NCBI RefSeq assembly: GCF_008244685.1
Contig: NZ_VTFT01000001.1
Span: forward strand, 124,001 to 188,000
Length of the DNA: 64,000 bases
Source: Luteimonas viscosa
Lineage (GTDB): Bacteria; Pseudomonadota; Gammaproteobacteria; Xanthomonadales; Xanthomonadaceae
Reading direction: 5' to 3'
Shown: positions 48,016-56,272 of the stretch, piece by piece
Layout of the letters: every line of letters begins with the position of its first letter
Numbering within the stretch: position 1 is the stretch's first letter
Made by a program: the position numbers and the translations under genes
The notes under the pieces: model-generated
The model's database searches: none
Told to the model about the DNA's origin: nothing
Seen by the model: only the letters and a program-made list of their open reading frames with translations

Positions 48016-49047
48016 CTACTCGCCAGCCCGCCGATCCAGCGATCGTGAGCCGTTCGCCCCTTTCACCACGCCCCCGGCGCCAGCCCGTCTTCCCGGCGCC
48101 CCATACAGATACTCGGCCGCGGCCTCTCCCATGCGCTTCGGATCGTGACCGACGCCGGGAACCACCTCCAACGTCCATTCGAAGTGCAGGCCCATCTCCT
48201 CAGCCGTTCTGCGGGCCTGTTCATGAAAATGCCGACCGCGGGCAAGGCGGTGCAGTCCCTGCCGGTCCGTGTCCGGGCTGCGAACCAGATCTCCGCGCGT
48301 CTCACTGGCGTCATCCAGCTCGCCCAAGAACACGACCAGCCGCCGGGCGAACGCCGTCGCCAGGCCGCGCGCGTCGATCGGCGCGTCCTCGAGGCCGAAG
48401 GGAAAACGTGCGTCCGGTGCTGGCACCGTATACCAGCCGGCATTGGAGGCCAGGATCCGGTCCGCGCGGGTGTCCTCCTCCGCGAACAACGCGAAGCGGT
48501 GCAGGAACTGTCCCCCGGCCGAATGCCCGAACAGGTCGTAGCGCCCGGTCTCCAGTCCGGCGGCACGCGCCGCCGCGGTGAAGATCAGGTCCATGTCACC
48601 GAACAGCCAGCGAGCACGATCGGCGACGATCCTGTAGTCCGTCATCGCACGCGCCTCCCGGTCGATGACGACATCGGCAAGCATCCCGGCCAGGTTGTAG
48701 TTCCAGAATCGCGGATAGGCCTCCTCTGCGTAGTGCGGCGAAAGCACCAGCACGCCGTGGCGCTCGGACGCGTCGATCCAGTGGTCGCGATAGGTCCAGG
48801 CATTGCGGCCCGCGCCGGGCAGCACGATCAGCACGGGCGAATGTTCCTGCAGCCGCGATGGCCGGTGGTAGAACACTTCCACCGTGCGCGACCCCCCAGG
48901 CCCCGTCCTCATGACGAAGGAACCGGAACCCGCCTCCAGCGCCAGTGCGGCGGTGTGCTCCACGCCGGCGCGCGGTTCCTCCAGGTTGGCCGCCGCGACC
49001 GGCATCGACCAAAGGCAGCCCGCGAGGGCAAGCAGGCGCAGCATCAT
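48016..49047 (-). CDS. Secreted alpha/beta hydrolase
   Basis: 343 residues, with a signal peptide (LLALAGCLWSMPVAAA). VLIVLPGAGRNAWTYRDHW is the oxyanion loop, LFGHSAGGQFLHRFAL the nucleophile elbow, and VPGVGHDPKRMG the catalytic histidine. It resembles poly-hydroxyalkanoate or cutinase-like secreted hydrolases in layout, but the substrate is not clear. Its start overlaps the GlxA-type regulator by 4 bp, so they are coupled in one operon. Confidence 0.9.
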   Translation of the reverse strand: MMLRLLALAGCLWSMPVAAANLEEPRAGVEHTAALALEAGSGSFVMRTGPGGSRTVEVFYHRPSRLQEHSPVLIVLPGAGRNAWTYRDHWIDASERHGVLVLSPHYAEEAYPRFWNYNLAGMLADVVIDREARAMTDYRIVADRARWLFGDMDLIFTAAARAAGLETGRYDLFGHSAGGQFLHRFALFAEEDTRADRILASNAGWYTVPAPDARFPFGLEDAPIDARGLATAFARRLVVFLGELDDASETRGDLVRSPDTDRQGLHRLARGRHFHEQARRTAEEMGLHFEWTLEVVPGVGHDPKRMGEAAAEYLYGAPGRRAGAGGVVKGANGSRSLDRRAGE

Positions 49048-50075
49048 TCAAGTACCTCCGGTTCGTGGTGAAACGCATTCCTTCGGTCAACTTCTGCGAA
49101 GCGCGCCCGCCACTCCGAGGGCCGCAGGCCGGTCTGGCGGAGGAAGGCGCGCGAGAACGCGTCGGTGTCGACATAGCCGCAGGCCCCGGCGATCTCGGCC
49201 AGGGCATGGCGACCGCAGAGCAGGCGCTGGGCTTCGTGCAGACGGATGCGCGCGACCAGCTCGGACACGCTGCAGCCGTAGCGCTGCAGCACCCTGCGCT
49301 GCAGCTGGCGCGGGCTCAGATGCGCCTGCGCGGCCAGCACGTCGAGGCGGGCGTCGCCGCCCGGCTGCGCCAACAGCCTGGCCACCAGTTCGCCCACCCG
49401 GTCGCCCCGGCCCGCCTCCAGCCTGAGCGGCTCCGAGTACTGGTCCTGGCCGCCGCTACGGCGCATGTACACGACCAGCTCGCGCGCCGTCGCCAGCGCG
49501 ACCGAATGGCCGCAATCCTCTTCCACCAGTGCCAGGCACAGGTCGATACCCGCGGTGATGCCGGCTGAACTGCCCAGATCGCCCGCAACCAGGTGCAGTG
49601 CCCGCGCATCCACCTCCACGTCGGGGTAACGGCGCGCCAGATCGCCGGCGAAACGCCAGTGGGTGGTGATCCTGCGGCCGGCCGCCAGCCCCGACTCGCA
49701 CAGCGCATAGGCACCCGTGCAGACCGAGACGATGCGCCGGCACCGAGGACGCGATCGCGCGAGCGCCGAAGCGACCTGCGCCAGCACCGCCGGCCTGCGC
49801 AGCCCCGATCCGCCGGGCACCAGCAGGGTGTCGACCGCGAGCCGCGCTGGGAGCGGCGTATCCGGCATGAGCACCACACCCGCCTCCGACCGCACCTGCC
49901 CCCCGCCGACGCCGTAGGTGCGCACCCGGTAGCGTCGCGACACGCCGGCCTCACGCGCATTGCGGTCGGCAGCTGCGAATACCTCGGCCGGACCCGCAAC
50001 ATCCAGCAACATCACTCCGTCGAACAGAATCATGCCGACGGACAGCTCGCCCGCGGAAGGAGGTCGATCACGCAT
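49044..50075 (-). CDS. GlxA-type AraC family regulator (DJ-1/PfpI + HTH)
   Basis: 343 residues. N-terminal DJ-1/PfpI-like domain (VGMILFDGVMLLDVAGPAEV, VSVCTGAYALCESGLAAG with the nucleophilic-elbow Cys) and C-terminal AraC HTH (LDVLAAQAHLSPRQLQR, VDTDAFSRAF). The frame is open to 50132, but the ATG at 50075 (MRDRPPSAGELSVGM) is preferred, with GGAAGGAGG nearby. First gene of an operon with the hydrolase, which it may regulate. Confidence 0.92.
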   Translation of the reverse strand: MRDRPPSAGELSVGMILFDGVMLLDVAGPAEVFAAADRNAREAGVSRRYRVRTYGVGGGQVRSEAGVVLMPDTPLPARLAVDTLLVPGGSGLRRPAVLAQVASALARSRPRCRRIVSVCTGAYALCESGLAAGRRITTHWRFAGDLARRYPDVEVDARALHLVAGDLGSSAGITAGIDLCLALVEEDCGHSVALATARELVVYMRRSGGQDQYSEPLRLEAGRGDRVGELVARLLAQPGGDARLDVLAAQAHLSPRQLQRRVLQRYGCSVSELVARIRLHEAQRLLCGRHALAEIAGACGYVDTDAFSRAFLRQTGLRPSEWRARFAEVDRRNAFHHEPEVLE

Positions 50076-50300
50076 GCGGGGAAGAATACGCTCGCGCGCC
50101 TGGTCGGAGGCGCCGTCGATCCGGCAGATCACGCCATGCGAGCGGCACGAGGATGTCAGGGGAAAGGGTGTCGCACCAAGGGGGCAGAGCAGGGAATCGG
50201 CCCAACGCCGGATCCAGCGCTCGGGCGCTCCCGCTATTCTGCGTTTCCAGTGCGCGCGGAGACCGACATGAAGGCAACGAAAACGACGGAAACGACGAAA

Positions 50301-50369
50301 ACGGGACGGAGGGAATTAGTCACCCTTAATTCCCTCCGTCCCGTTTAGTTGCTCCGTCCCGTTTAGTTG
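50301..50369. repeat. Hairpin repeat GGGACGGAGGGAATTA (copy 1)
   Basis: 16-bp arms ACGGGACGGAGGGAAT at 50301-50316 and its exact reverse complement at 50329-50344, then CGTTTAGTTG, and a second partial copy CTCCGTCCCGTTTAGTTG at 50352-50369. Immediately before it, ACGAAAACG/ACGGAAACG triplicates. The same element, nearly identical, occurs at 51018 with the same orientation, and related half-sites lie at 47410, 55050 and 56237. Confidence 0.9.
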
Positions 50370-50468
50370 TCAATCGCATACGGCATCTGCAAAGATCGCC
50401 CGGCTCTTCGGCAAGAAATGGCACGAACCAGCCCGGCCGATGAATCATCCAGGGAACTGGGAACCAGC

Positions 50469-50990
50469 ATGAGCGTTCGCCCCACAGGTCGAGTTTTTCC
50501 CACGGCAACCGGCGCAGACCTGGTGATCGAGCGCAGCTTTCAGGCGCCGATCGAGGACGTGTGGGCCAGCGTCAGCGAGCCCGACCGCCTGGCGCGCTGG
50601 TTCGGGCGCTGGAGTGGCGAAGCGGGGCCGGGCAAGTACGTGATGCTCCAGCTGGGTTTCGAGAAAGACGCGTCGCCCTGTCGGGTGTTGATCGAGAGCT
50701 GCCGACCACCGACGCACCTGGCGGTGTGCATGAAAGACGATCACGGCGACTGGCGCCTGGAGCTGACGTTGGAGCAGCGTGGCGACACGACCCAGCTTCG
50801 TTTCGTGCAGCACCTGACCGATCCCGGACTGGTGGGCGACACCGGCCCGGGCTGGGAGTATTACCTCGACATGCTGATAGCCGCGCACGGCGGGCAGCCG
50901 CTACCGGATTTCGCCAACTATTACCCAGCCCAGCGCGAATACTTTGCCAGTCAAATCGTCGCCCAGCAGGTTGCAGGGGCAGACGGCTGA
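50469..50990 (+). CDS. SRPBCC (AHSA1-like) family protein
   Basis: 173 residues. A START/AHSA1-type fold: DLVIERSFQAPIEDVWASV, SEPDRLARWFGRW, and LELTLEQRGDTTQLRFVQHL, ending in the C-terminal helix GWEYYLDMLIAAHGG. Small ligand-binding or Hsp90-interaction domains of this type have varied roles. It is bracketed by two nearly identical hairpin repeats, which suggests it may have been carried in a mobile unit. The ATG at 50469 is preferred over an open frame from 50367. Confidence 0.85.
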   Translation: MSVRPTGRVFPTATGADLVIERSFQAPIEDVWASVSEPDRLARWFGRWSGEAGPGKYVMLQLGFEKDASPCRVLIESCRPPTHLAVCMKDDHGDWRLELTLEQRGDTTQLRFVQHLTDPGLVGDTGPGWEYYLDMLIAAHGGQPLPDFANYYPAQREYFASQIVAQQVAGADG

Positions 50991-51017
50991 GCACCGGGCG
51001 CAGGCAGTCAATCGAAA

Positions 51018-51067
51018 ACGGGACGGAGGGAATTTGTCACCCTTAATTCCCTCCGTCCCGTTTAGTT
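51018..51067. repeat. Hairpin repeat GGGACGGAGGGAATT (copy 2)
   Basis: Arms at 51018-51033 and 51046-51061 are exact reverse complements and the loop TTGTCACCCTTA differs by one base from copy 1 at 50301. The copies are in the same orientation, one on each side of the SRPBCC gene. The long stem followed by CGTTTAGTT could also act as a transcription end signal for the gene. Confidence 0.9.
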
Positions 51068-51209
51068 GCCTATATTTGGCAGAGCCGGTCAAGTGGTTTT
51101 CGCCCTCGGTTGCCGCCTGTCCCGGAAGCACCGGGCAGAGGATGCCTGCGGGCTTTCTGTAACCACTTGACGGTGGCGTAGTCGACCAGATGGAGTGGAG
51201 TGACCCCGT

Positions 51210-52283
51210 TTACTCGCCCTCGTCCAGGAACGCCCGCGCGATGGCGAACGCCGTCTCGTCCATTGGCGCGCGGGTGGTATTCGACAACAGGAGGATGCTC
51301 AGGCCGTCGCCCACGTACCGCAGCAGGGTGGTGTTGGCGCCCATCACCTGCCCCGGCCGATGCGCCACCCGATCCGCCCTGCCGCGTACGGTCGCCGGGG
51401 CGACCCACAGCCCATGGGCATATTCGTCCTTGTCCACCGTGAGCAGGCGCGCCAATGCATCGTGGCCGACCAGCCGGCCGTCGAACAGCAGATCGGAGAA
51501 TCGCGCAAGGTCGTCGGACGTGGAAAACAGGCCACCGGCCGCGCCCCAGTTCTCGTGGTACACCGGCAACTCGTGGATGCAGGGCACGTCGCGCCCGAAA
51601 CACAGGTAGCCGCTCGCCACCACGGGCGAGAGCGCGCGCCAGTCCATCATCCCGGTATCCGCGATCCCGGCCGGATCCAGCACCAGCCGCTTCAGCGCCA
51701 CCGGGAACGCCTCTCCGGTCACCTGTTCGATGATGCGCCCGAGGATGAAATAGTCCGCGTTGTTGTAATCGAAGTGCGTGCCCGGCGGATGTACCAGCCT
51801 GCCGCTGGCGTACCGCTGCACGATCTGCTCCGGCGTGGCCGGCTGCTGGTACAGCGGCATGCCGTCGGCCACGGCCTGCTCGAAACTTCCCACTGAATCG
51901 CTGTTGGCGATCCCCGAGGTGTGGGTGAGCAGTTGCCTCACCGTGACCACCGGCCCACCCTCGCCCGTGTAGCCGGGCAGATAGTCGTGGATCACCGCGT
52001 CGTAATCGATGCGTCCCTGCTCGGCCAGCCGCGCGACGGCGACCGACGTGAACAGCTTGCTGATCGAGGCGATCCGGAAACGCGTATCCAGACGCATGCC
52101 GACGTCGGCCTCGATGTTCGCCTTGCCATACGCGCGATGGAAGAGCACGTCGCCACCCCTCCACACTCTCACCACACCGCTGAAATCATGCGACCGGAGC
52201 AGCGCATCCACGTCGTCGACCGGGTCGGCCCAAGCCGCCGCGGGCCACAGCAGGGCGAGCAGCAGCACAATCGCGTGCTTCAT
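51210..52283 (-). CDS. Serine hydrolase (beta-lactamase family, class C-like)
   Basis: 357 residues with signal peptide (VLLLALLWPAAAWA). SxxK motif SISKLFTSVAVAR with the nucleophilic Ser, the YxN motif DYNNADYFILG, and an HRPG-like RVAHRPGQ near the C-terminus. This is the esterase/D-aminopeptidase/PBP4-like group of class C beta-lactamase homologues. Probably a periplasmic peptidase or esterase; actual beta-lactam hydrolysis should not be assumed. Monocistronic. Confidence 0.9.
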   Translation of the reverse strand: MKHAIVLLLALLWPAAAWADPVDDVDALLRSHDFSGVVRVWRGGDVLFHRAYGKANIEADVGMRLDTRFRIASISKLFTSVAVARLAEQGRIDYDAVIHDYLPGYTGEGGPVVTVRQLLTHTSGIANSDSVGSFEQAVADGMPLYQQPATPEQIVQRYASGRLVHPPGTHFDYNNADYFILGRIIEQVTGEAFPVALKRLVLDPAGIADTGMMDWRALSPVVASGYLCFGRDVPCIHELPVYHENWGAAGGLFSTSDDLARFSDLLFDGRLVGHDALARLLTVDKDEYAHGLWVAPATVRGRADRVAHRPGQVMGANTTLLRYVGDGLSILLLSNTTRAPMDETAFAIARAFLDEGE

Positions 52284-52440
52284 CGTGAGGACTCCGGCCA
52301 GGCGGCACGACAGGGTGCCCCGTACCACCCCGGATACGCTCCAGGCGCGACGGGTTGCAGGAAGGCTGCCGACTCGACGTTTCCGCCTTCGGTCGCGGTC
52401 CGTCTGGATCGGTCGGTGGCGTCCACATCTGCTGCAGCAA

Positions 52441-52527
52441 GTAGCCCGGATAAGCGAAGCGCATCCGGGTCTCTCTCGCGCCCGGAACCGACGCGACTCC
52501 CGGATGCGCTTCGCTTATCCGGGCTAC
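52441..52527. repeat. Inverted REP pair
   Basis: Forward unit at 52441 and an inverted copy ending at 52527, in the 401-bp gap between the serine hydrolase start and the HigA stop. The rest of the gap shows no gene. Confidence 0.9.
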
Positions 52528-52684
52528 GGAAGCTCTTGATAACGCCGTCACCCCCGGCATGCGAGCACCTCCGCCGGTCCTTGCCTACGGATTCGATCGA
52601 AGCAACGTGGGACTTCCGGTTGACGTTGTCTGCGCCTTGGCCGCGGATGGCCGCAAACGGGGGCCGGCGGACGGCTCGGCCGCA

Positions 52685-52975
52685 CTAGGCCGCGATCCGC
52701 TCGATTCGATTGATGGCCTTGCCCAGCACGCGATGCGCCTCTTCCAGGTCGTAGTCCGCCTGCAGGCCCAGCCAGAACCGCTCGCTGGTACCGAGCGCCG
52801 CGGCCAGGCGCACGGCAGTATCCGCGCTTACCCCGCGCTTGCCCAGCACGATCTCGTTGATCCGGCGAGGGGGCACGCCCATGGCGCGCGCCAGCGCGTT
52901 CTGGCTGATCCCCAGCGGCTCGATGAATTCGGCCTGGAGTACCTCGCCGGGATGGACATTGGAGAGGGTCACCAT
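52685..52975 (-). CDS. higA: HigA-type antitoxin (XRE)
   Basis: 96 residues. VHPGEVLQAEFIEPLGISQN at the N-terminus and ALARAMGVPPRRINEIVLGKRGVSA form the HTH of HigA/VapI-type antitoxins; ERFWLGLQADYDLEEA is the family C-terminal segment. It is encoded after the toxin (HigB first), the usual order for higBA. It neutralises HigB and represses the promoter. Confidence 0.93.
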   Translation of the reverse strand: MVTLSNVHPGEVLQAEFIEPLGISQNALARAMGVPPRRINEIVLGKRGVSADTAVRLAAALGTSERFWLGLQADYDLEEAHRVLGKAINRIERIAA

Positions 52976-52993
52976 TGGTCGACTCCTGACAGT

Positions 52994-53275
52994 TCAGTGG
53001 TAATCGACGAGTTCCACGTCGTGGGCGTCGCCATCCCGCCATCGGAAGCAGACGCGCCATTGATCGTTGATCCGAATGCTGTACTGCCCCCTGCGAGCAC
53101 CCTTGAGCGCTTCCAGCCGATTGGCCGGCGGGATCCGCAGGTCGTCGAGGACGGCAGCGGCATTGAGCATGCGCAGCTTGCGCCGGGCGGTCTGCTGAAT
53201 GGTGGACGGCAGCTTCCGGGAAGGGGTCCCTTCCCAGATCTTCTCGGCTTCCCTGTCGATGAAGCTCCGGATCAC
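52994..53275 (-). CDS. higB: HigB-type (RelE superfamily) mRNA-interferase toxin
   Basis: 93 residues. IRSFIDREAEKIWEGTPSRKLP, the catalytic-face segment RRGQYSIRINDQWRVCFRW and DVELVDYH are the HigB/RelE signature. It would cleave mRNA on the ribosome. Its stop is 18 bp from the antitoxin start. Two palindromes upstream of the ATG at 53275 are probable operator sites. Confidence 0.93.
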   Translation of the reverse strand: MIRSFIDREAEKIWEGTPSRKLPSTIQQTARRKLRMLNAAAVLDDLRIPPANRLEALKGARRGQYSIRINDQWRVCFRWRDGDAHDVELVDYH

Positions 53276-53284
53276 GACTGCACC

Positions 53285-53319
53285 ATAACGTTATCCGTCA
53301 TATAACGCAACCCGTTATA
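53285..53319. promoter_or_regulatory. Two palindromes upstream of higBA
   Basis: ATAACGTTAT (53285-53294) is a perfect palindrome; TATAACG at 53301-53307 and CGTTATA at 53313-53319 form a 7-bp inverted repeat with five bases between. They share the ATAACG core and lie 10-45 bases before the HigB start, the usual place for operators bound by HigA or the HigBA complex. Confidence 0.7.
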
Positions 53320-53455
53320 GGTCAGCAAGACGGGCGCGGTTGAATCCCCGCCACCAGCTCGATCCTGGGGGACGTCGCGCCCATGCCAACGTATGGAGAT
53401 CGCAGGAACGCGGTGCCCGGCATCATCACCGGGCCCGGCACCGCGCCCTGCCCGC

Positions 53456-54262
53456 TCAGTGCAAGGTGGCTGCCGACGTGCGCCAACCCGTGGGCCCGCG
53501 CGGTGGCGCCATCGACATGGACGCGTCGAACGCGAGGCTTGCCCCGGTGGGCGCGCCGTAGGCGGCATGCGCTTCGCGGACGCGGCGCTTCCCACGCAGC
53601 TCGTCGGGAAGCTGCTGTTCGGCCACCTGGTCCATGAGCTTGCTGGCGGCCTCGGCGTCTTCGAAGATCACCTCGCCGAGGACGGTGGGCGTGCCGTCGG
53701 CCAGATTCATCCGTTCGAGGCCCAGAACCATGTCGCCATAGGCGTGCAGCCGGTCGTGCAGGCGGTTGAGGGCGTCCAGCTGGTCCATTGTCATGCCGAT
53801 GACAAGGGGGTCGGTGGTTCCCGCGTCGGCATCTGCGGCGACGCTCGCGTCGCCCGCCGCGTGAGCCATCTCATCCCCGGCACTCGCCGGCGGCGCGTCC
53901 CCAGCCTCGTCGTCGTCCTGCGCCCGAGCGGTCAAGGCTTCATCGGCCTCCTCCTCGTCCGCGTCCTCCAGATCGTCCTCATCGCGTGCCTGGGGTCGTT
54001 CCGGCTTGACCTCCCGCTCTGCCGGCCACGTCACCTCGTCCAGCACCTGTTCGGCCTGCTCGGCCAGCAACTCCATGCAGACGGCCAGGTCCATGCCGCT
54101 GATCACCGGGCCCCGGTTCGTCTCTTCCTCGTCGTGCCTGCGTGGCTGCGCCAGCTGCGACAGGAACTCCATGTGGCCCTGCAGCTTCTTCAGCCGGAAG
54201 TGGGTGTCCTCGGGCAGGAAATAGCCGGTGGTGTCCATCTCGTCCAGTTCGTACTTCGACAT
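53456..54262 (-). CDS. XAC0095-like protein with acidic tail
   Basis: 268 residues. The first 65 resemble the small XAC0095-like proteins of this bacterial group (SKYELDEMDTTGYFLPED, LKKLQGHMEFLSQLAQPRR). This is followed by a long acidic, low-complexity region (residues 85-150, many Asp, Glu and Ala), then a second conserved part (MTMDQLDALNRLHDRLHAYG). Function unknown. Divergent from an XRE regulator at 54559, with an inverted repeat between. Confidence 0.68.
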   Translation of the reverse strand: MSKYELDEMDTTGYFLPEDTHFRLKKLQGHMEFLSQLAQPRRHDEEETNRGPVISGMDLAVCMELLAEQAEQVLDEVTWPAEREVKPERPQARDEDDLEDADEEEADEALTARAQDDDEAGDAPPASAGDEMAHAAGDASVAADADAGTTDPLVIGMTMDQLDALNRLHDRLHAYGDMVLGLERMNLADGTPTVLGEVIFEDAEAASKLMDQVAEQQLPDELRGKRRVREAHAAYGAPTGASLAFDASMSMAPPRGPTGWRTSAATLH

Positions 54263-54481
54263 CGTCGCCTCCTCGTTCCATGAAAGGACCACCCGCCGCC
54301 ACGCAGCGGGTGAGACTTCGCGAGATTCGAAACCGCACGGAGCCGCAGGAAGATCCCGGAGGGTCGTCGCATGCCGCACCGATCCTGGAGCGGGTCTCGT
54401 CCCCGCCCTTCACCGGCGCACGCGCCACGACGCGGAATCTCCAGCTGCTCAGACCACTGGTTTCCATTCTCGCGACCCCGA

Positions 54482-54502
54482 AAGTATCCATCAACGATAC
54501 TT
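54482..54502. promoter_or_regulatory. Inverted repeat, likely XRE operator
   Basis: AAGTATC (54482-54488), spacer CATCAAC, then the exact reverse complement GATACTT (54496-54502). It lies 56 bp before the XRE gene and within the divergent promoter region shared with the XAC0095-like gene. Autoregulation by the XRE protein is inferred. Confidence 0.6.
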
Positions 54503-54558
54503 CGGGTGTCAACCATGCAGAAACGACAGATGTTTCCCTGCCTTCGAAAATACCCGCC

Positions 54559-54933
54559 ATGAGCAGCACTTTCGGTACACGGCTGAAACAGTTCCGCGAC
54601 GCGCGGGGCTGGTCGCAGGAGCGCGTGGGGTTCGAGCTCGAAGTAAGCAAGGCCACCGTCTCAAAATGGGAGACCGGCCGCGCCCAGCCGAGCCTGGCGC
54701 ACCTCGCGAAGATCCGCCGGCTCTACGCCTCCGATGGGCTGACCCTCGACTACCTGGTCGACGATACGTTCGCCGCACAGACGCACCAGGGCGAAGCGCG
54801 CCTGTATGTCAGCGAAGGGGCGAGCGAGCCCGCAAGGACGGCGCAGAACCAGCAGGAAGTCGCCCTCCTCACCCGTTTCCGTGCATCATCACCCGCCCGG
54901 CGCCGCAGCCTGCTGAACCTGTTGGCGGAGTAA
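54559..54933 (+). CDS. XRE family transcriptional regulator
   Basis: 124 residues. FGTRLKQFRDARGWSQERVG and LEVSKATVSKWETGRAQPSLA make up the HTH_3 domain at the N-terminus; the C-terminal half (FRASSPARRRSLLNLLAE) is probably for dimerisation. The AT-rich upstream inverted repeat at 54482 is a likely operator. It has the look of phage-type repressors of accessory regions; the target is probably itself and the divergent XAC0095-like gene. Confidence 0.88.
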   Translation: MSSTFGTRLKQFRDARGWSQERVGFELEVSKATVSKWETGRAQPSLAHLAKIRRLYASDGLTLDYLVDDTFAAQTHQGEARLYVSEGASEPARTAQNQQEVALLTRFRASSPARRRSLLNLLAE

Positions 54934-55049
54934 CGGCGCAGGCGCGAGCACGCCGTAAGTTTCCGCTCCGACTGCGAGGATTTGTCGGAGCACGTCCTGG
55001 GGATGACGGCCTGCAATCTGTTCGCCGTTCCAAGGCGCGACAAGCCGGA

Positions 55050-55070
55050 TTAATCCCCTCCGTCCCCAAT
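55050..55070. repeat. Half copy of the GGGACGGAGGG repeat
   Basis: TTAATCCCCTCCGTCCCC lies 40 bp before the stop of the MarR-GNAT gene (reverse). It is one arm of the hairpins at 50301 and 51018 with one change, and no matching second arm is seen here. Confidence 0.75.
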
Positions 55071-55110
55071 ACTGGAGGCACAGGCCCCATCCGGTCGGGT
55101 CTCAACACCC

Positions 55111-56025
55111 CTACAACTCCAGCTCCCACGTCTGCTCCACCAGATCCCGCCCGAACGCACGATGCGGCGCCTGCGCGGTCAGGCTGAAGCCCGCGGCCTC
55201 GTAGATGCGGCGGGCCGAGACCAGCACGTCGTTGGTCCACAGCGTGAGTTGTCGGTATCTGAGTTGCCGGGCCCGGGCGATGCAGGTGTCGACCAGGCGC
55301 CGGCCCACGCCCAGGCCGCGGGCATGCGGTTCGACGTAGAGCAGGCGCAGGCGCGCGATGTCGGGCGTGTCGCCCTTCATCAGGAAGATCGAACCCACCA
55401 CCTCGCCGCCGCGCTCGGCGATCCAGCCGTCCTCGCGGGCCGCATCGAAGCCGGTGGCGTAGTCGCCCAGGATCCGCGCGATGAGCGCTTCGTAGGTCCA
55501 GTCCCAGCCGTACTCCCGTGCATAGAGCACCGCTTGCCGATGGATCACCCAGCCCAGGTCGCCAGGCACCGGTGCCCGCAGCGTGACCTCCACCGGCAAT
55601 GCCTGCTGCGCATCGAACGCGCCCTGGATGGCGTGCATCGAGTGCACCAGCGCCTGCTGGCGATCGCCGGCCAGGGGTTGCAGCACCGTGGCCATGCGTC
55701 GACGGGTGCCTGCGTCGAGTGCCGCGAAGGCGTCGCGCCCGGACGGCGTCAGCGAGAGCAGCCGCCGCTTGCCGTGCGCAGGGTCGACCTCGCTGGCCAG
55801 CAGGCCACGGCCGGTGAGCGTGCGCACCACCCGGCTGAGCTGGGCCTTGTCCATCCCGAGCGTGCGCGTGAGATCGGCCGCCGCCTGCCCGCCCGCGGTG
55901 GCCAGCTCGTACAGCACTCGGCCTTCCGGCAGCGACAGGCCGCTGTCGGGCAGATGCTCGTCCAGCAGGCCGACAAGGCGGGTGTAGAAGCGGTTGAACT
56001 CCCGGACTTCCTGGACCACATCCAT
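55111..56025 (-). CDS. MarR-GNAT fusion (bifunctional HTH/acetyltransferase)
   Basis: 304 residues. MarR winged HTH at 1-140 (LPEGRVLYELATAGGQAAADL, DKAQLSRVVRTLTGRGLLA, DPAHGKRRLLSLTPSGRD) and a GNAT acetyltransferase at 150-300 (WIAERGGEVVGSIFLMKG, LLYVEPHARGLGVGRRLVD with the acetyl-CoA loop, IYEAAGF). The fusion is known in other bacteria; the GNAT part may acetylate the ligand sensed by, or simply act independently from, the MarR part. A palindrome lies just upstream. Confidence 0.92.
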   Translation of the reverse strand: MDVVQEVREFNRFYTRLVGLLDEHLPDSGLSLPEGRVLYELATAGGQAAADLTRTLGMDKAQLSRVVRTLTGRGLLASEVDPAHGKRRLLSLTPSGRDAFAALDAGTRRRMATVLQPLAGDRQQALVHSMHAIQGAFDAQQALPVEVTLRAPVPGDLGWVIHRQAVLYAREYGWDWTYEALIARILGDYATGFDAAREDGWIAERGGEVVGSIFLMKGDTPDIARLRLLYVEPHARGLGVGRRLVDTCIARARQLRYRQLTLWTNDVLVSARRIYEAAGFSLTAQAPHRAFGRDLVEQTWELEL

Positions 56026-56040
56026 CGCCCCGCCCCTCTA

Positions 56041-56057
56041 TGTTGACTCGATCAACA
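56041..56057. promoter_or_regulatory. Palindrome upstream of the MarR-GNAT gene
   Basis: TGTTGA-CTCGA-TCAACA, a perfect inverted repeat with 6-bp arms, 15 bases before the start at 56025. It is a typical size and place for a MarR dimer site and would allow autoregulation. Confidence 0.7.
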
Positions 56058-56236
56058 CTCTAGTCGGAGCCCATCGGGGTGGCAAGAGCTTTCTTCGCCA
56101 CGATCCGCGGCGGCATCGAGTACGTGATCAACAACCAGTACCTGCGCTCGGTGGGTTTTCGGAGACGCGCGGCAGCCTGCATGGTTGCGGCCGAGGGGAG
56201 GCAGCGACCTGATTCCGGGGTGGCCCGAGCGAACGA

Positions 56237-56262
56237 CTAGTTCCTTCCGTCCCCTTAAGTTC
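56237..56262. repeat. Diverged half copy of the GGGACGGAAGG repeat
   Basis: CTAGTTCCTTCCGTCCCCTTAAGTTCC resembles the 50301 and 51018 hairpin arms but with several changes; a second arm is not seen. It ends 11 bp from the XRE gene stop (reverse) at 56273 and marks the left edge of the accessory region. Confidence 0.6.
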
Positions 56263-56272
56263 CACCCGGAGG

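Noticed and set aside
51210..52283. Antibiotic resistance beta-lactamase
   Set aside because: SxxK and YxN motifs fit the wider esterase/peptidase group; nothing specific to resistance enzymes is seen.
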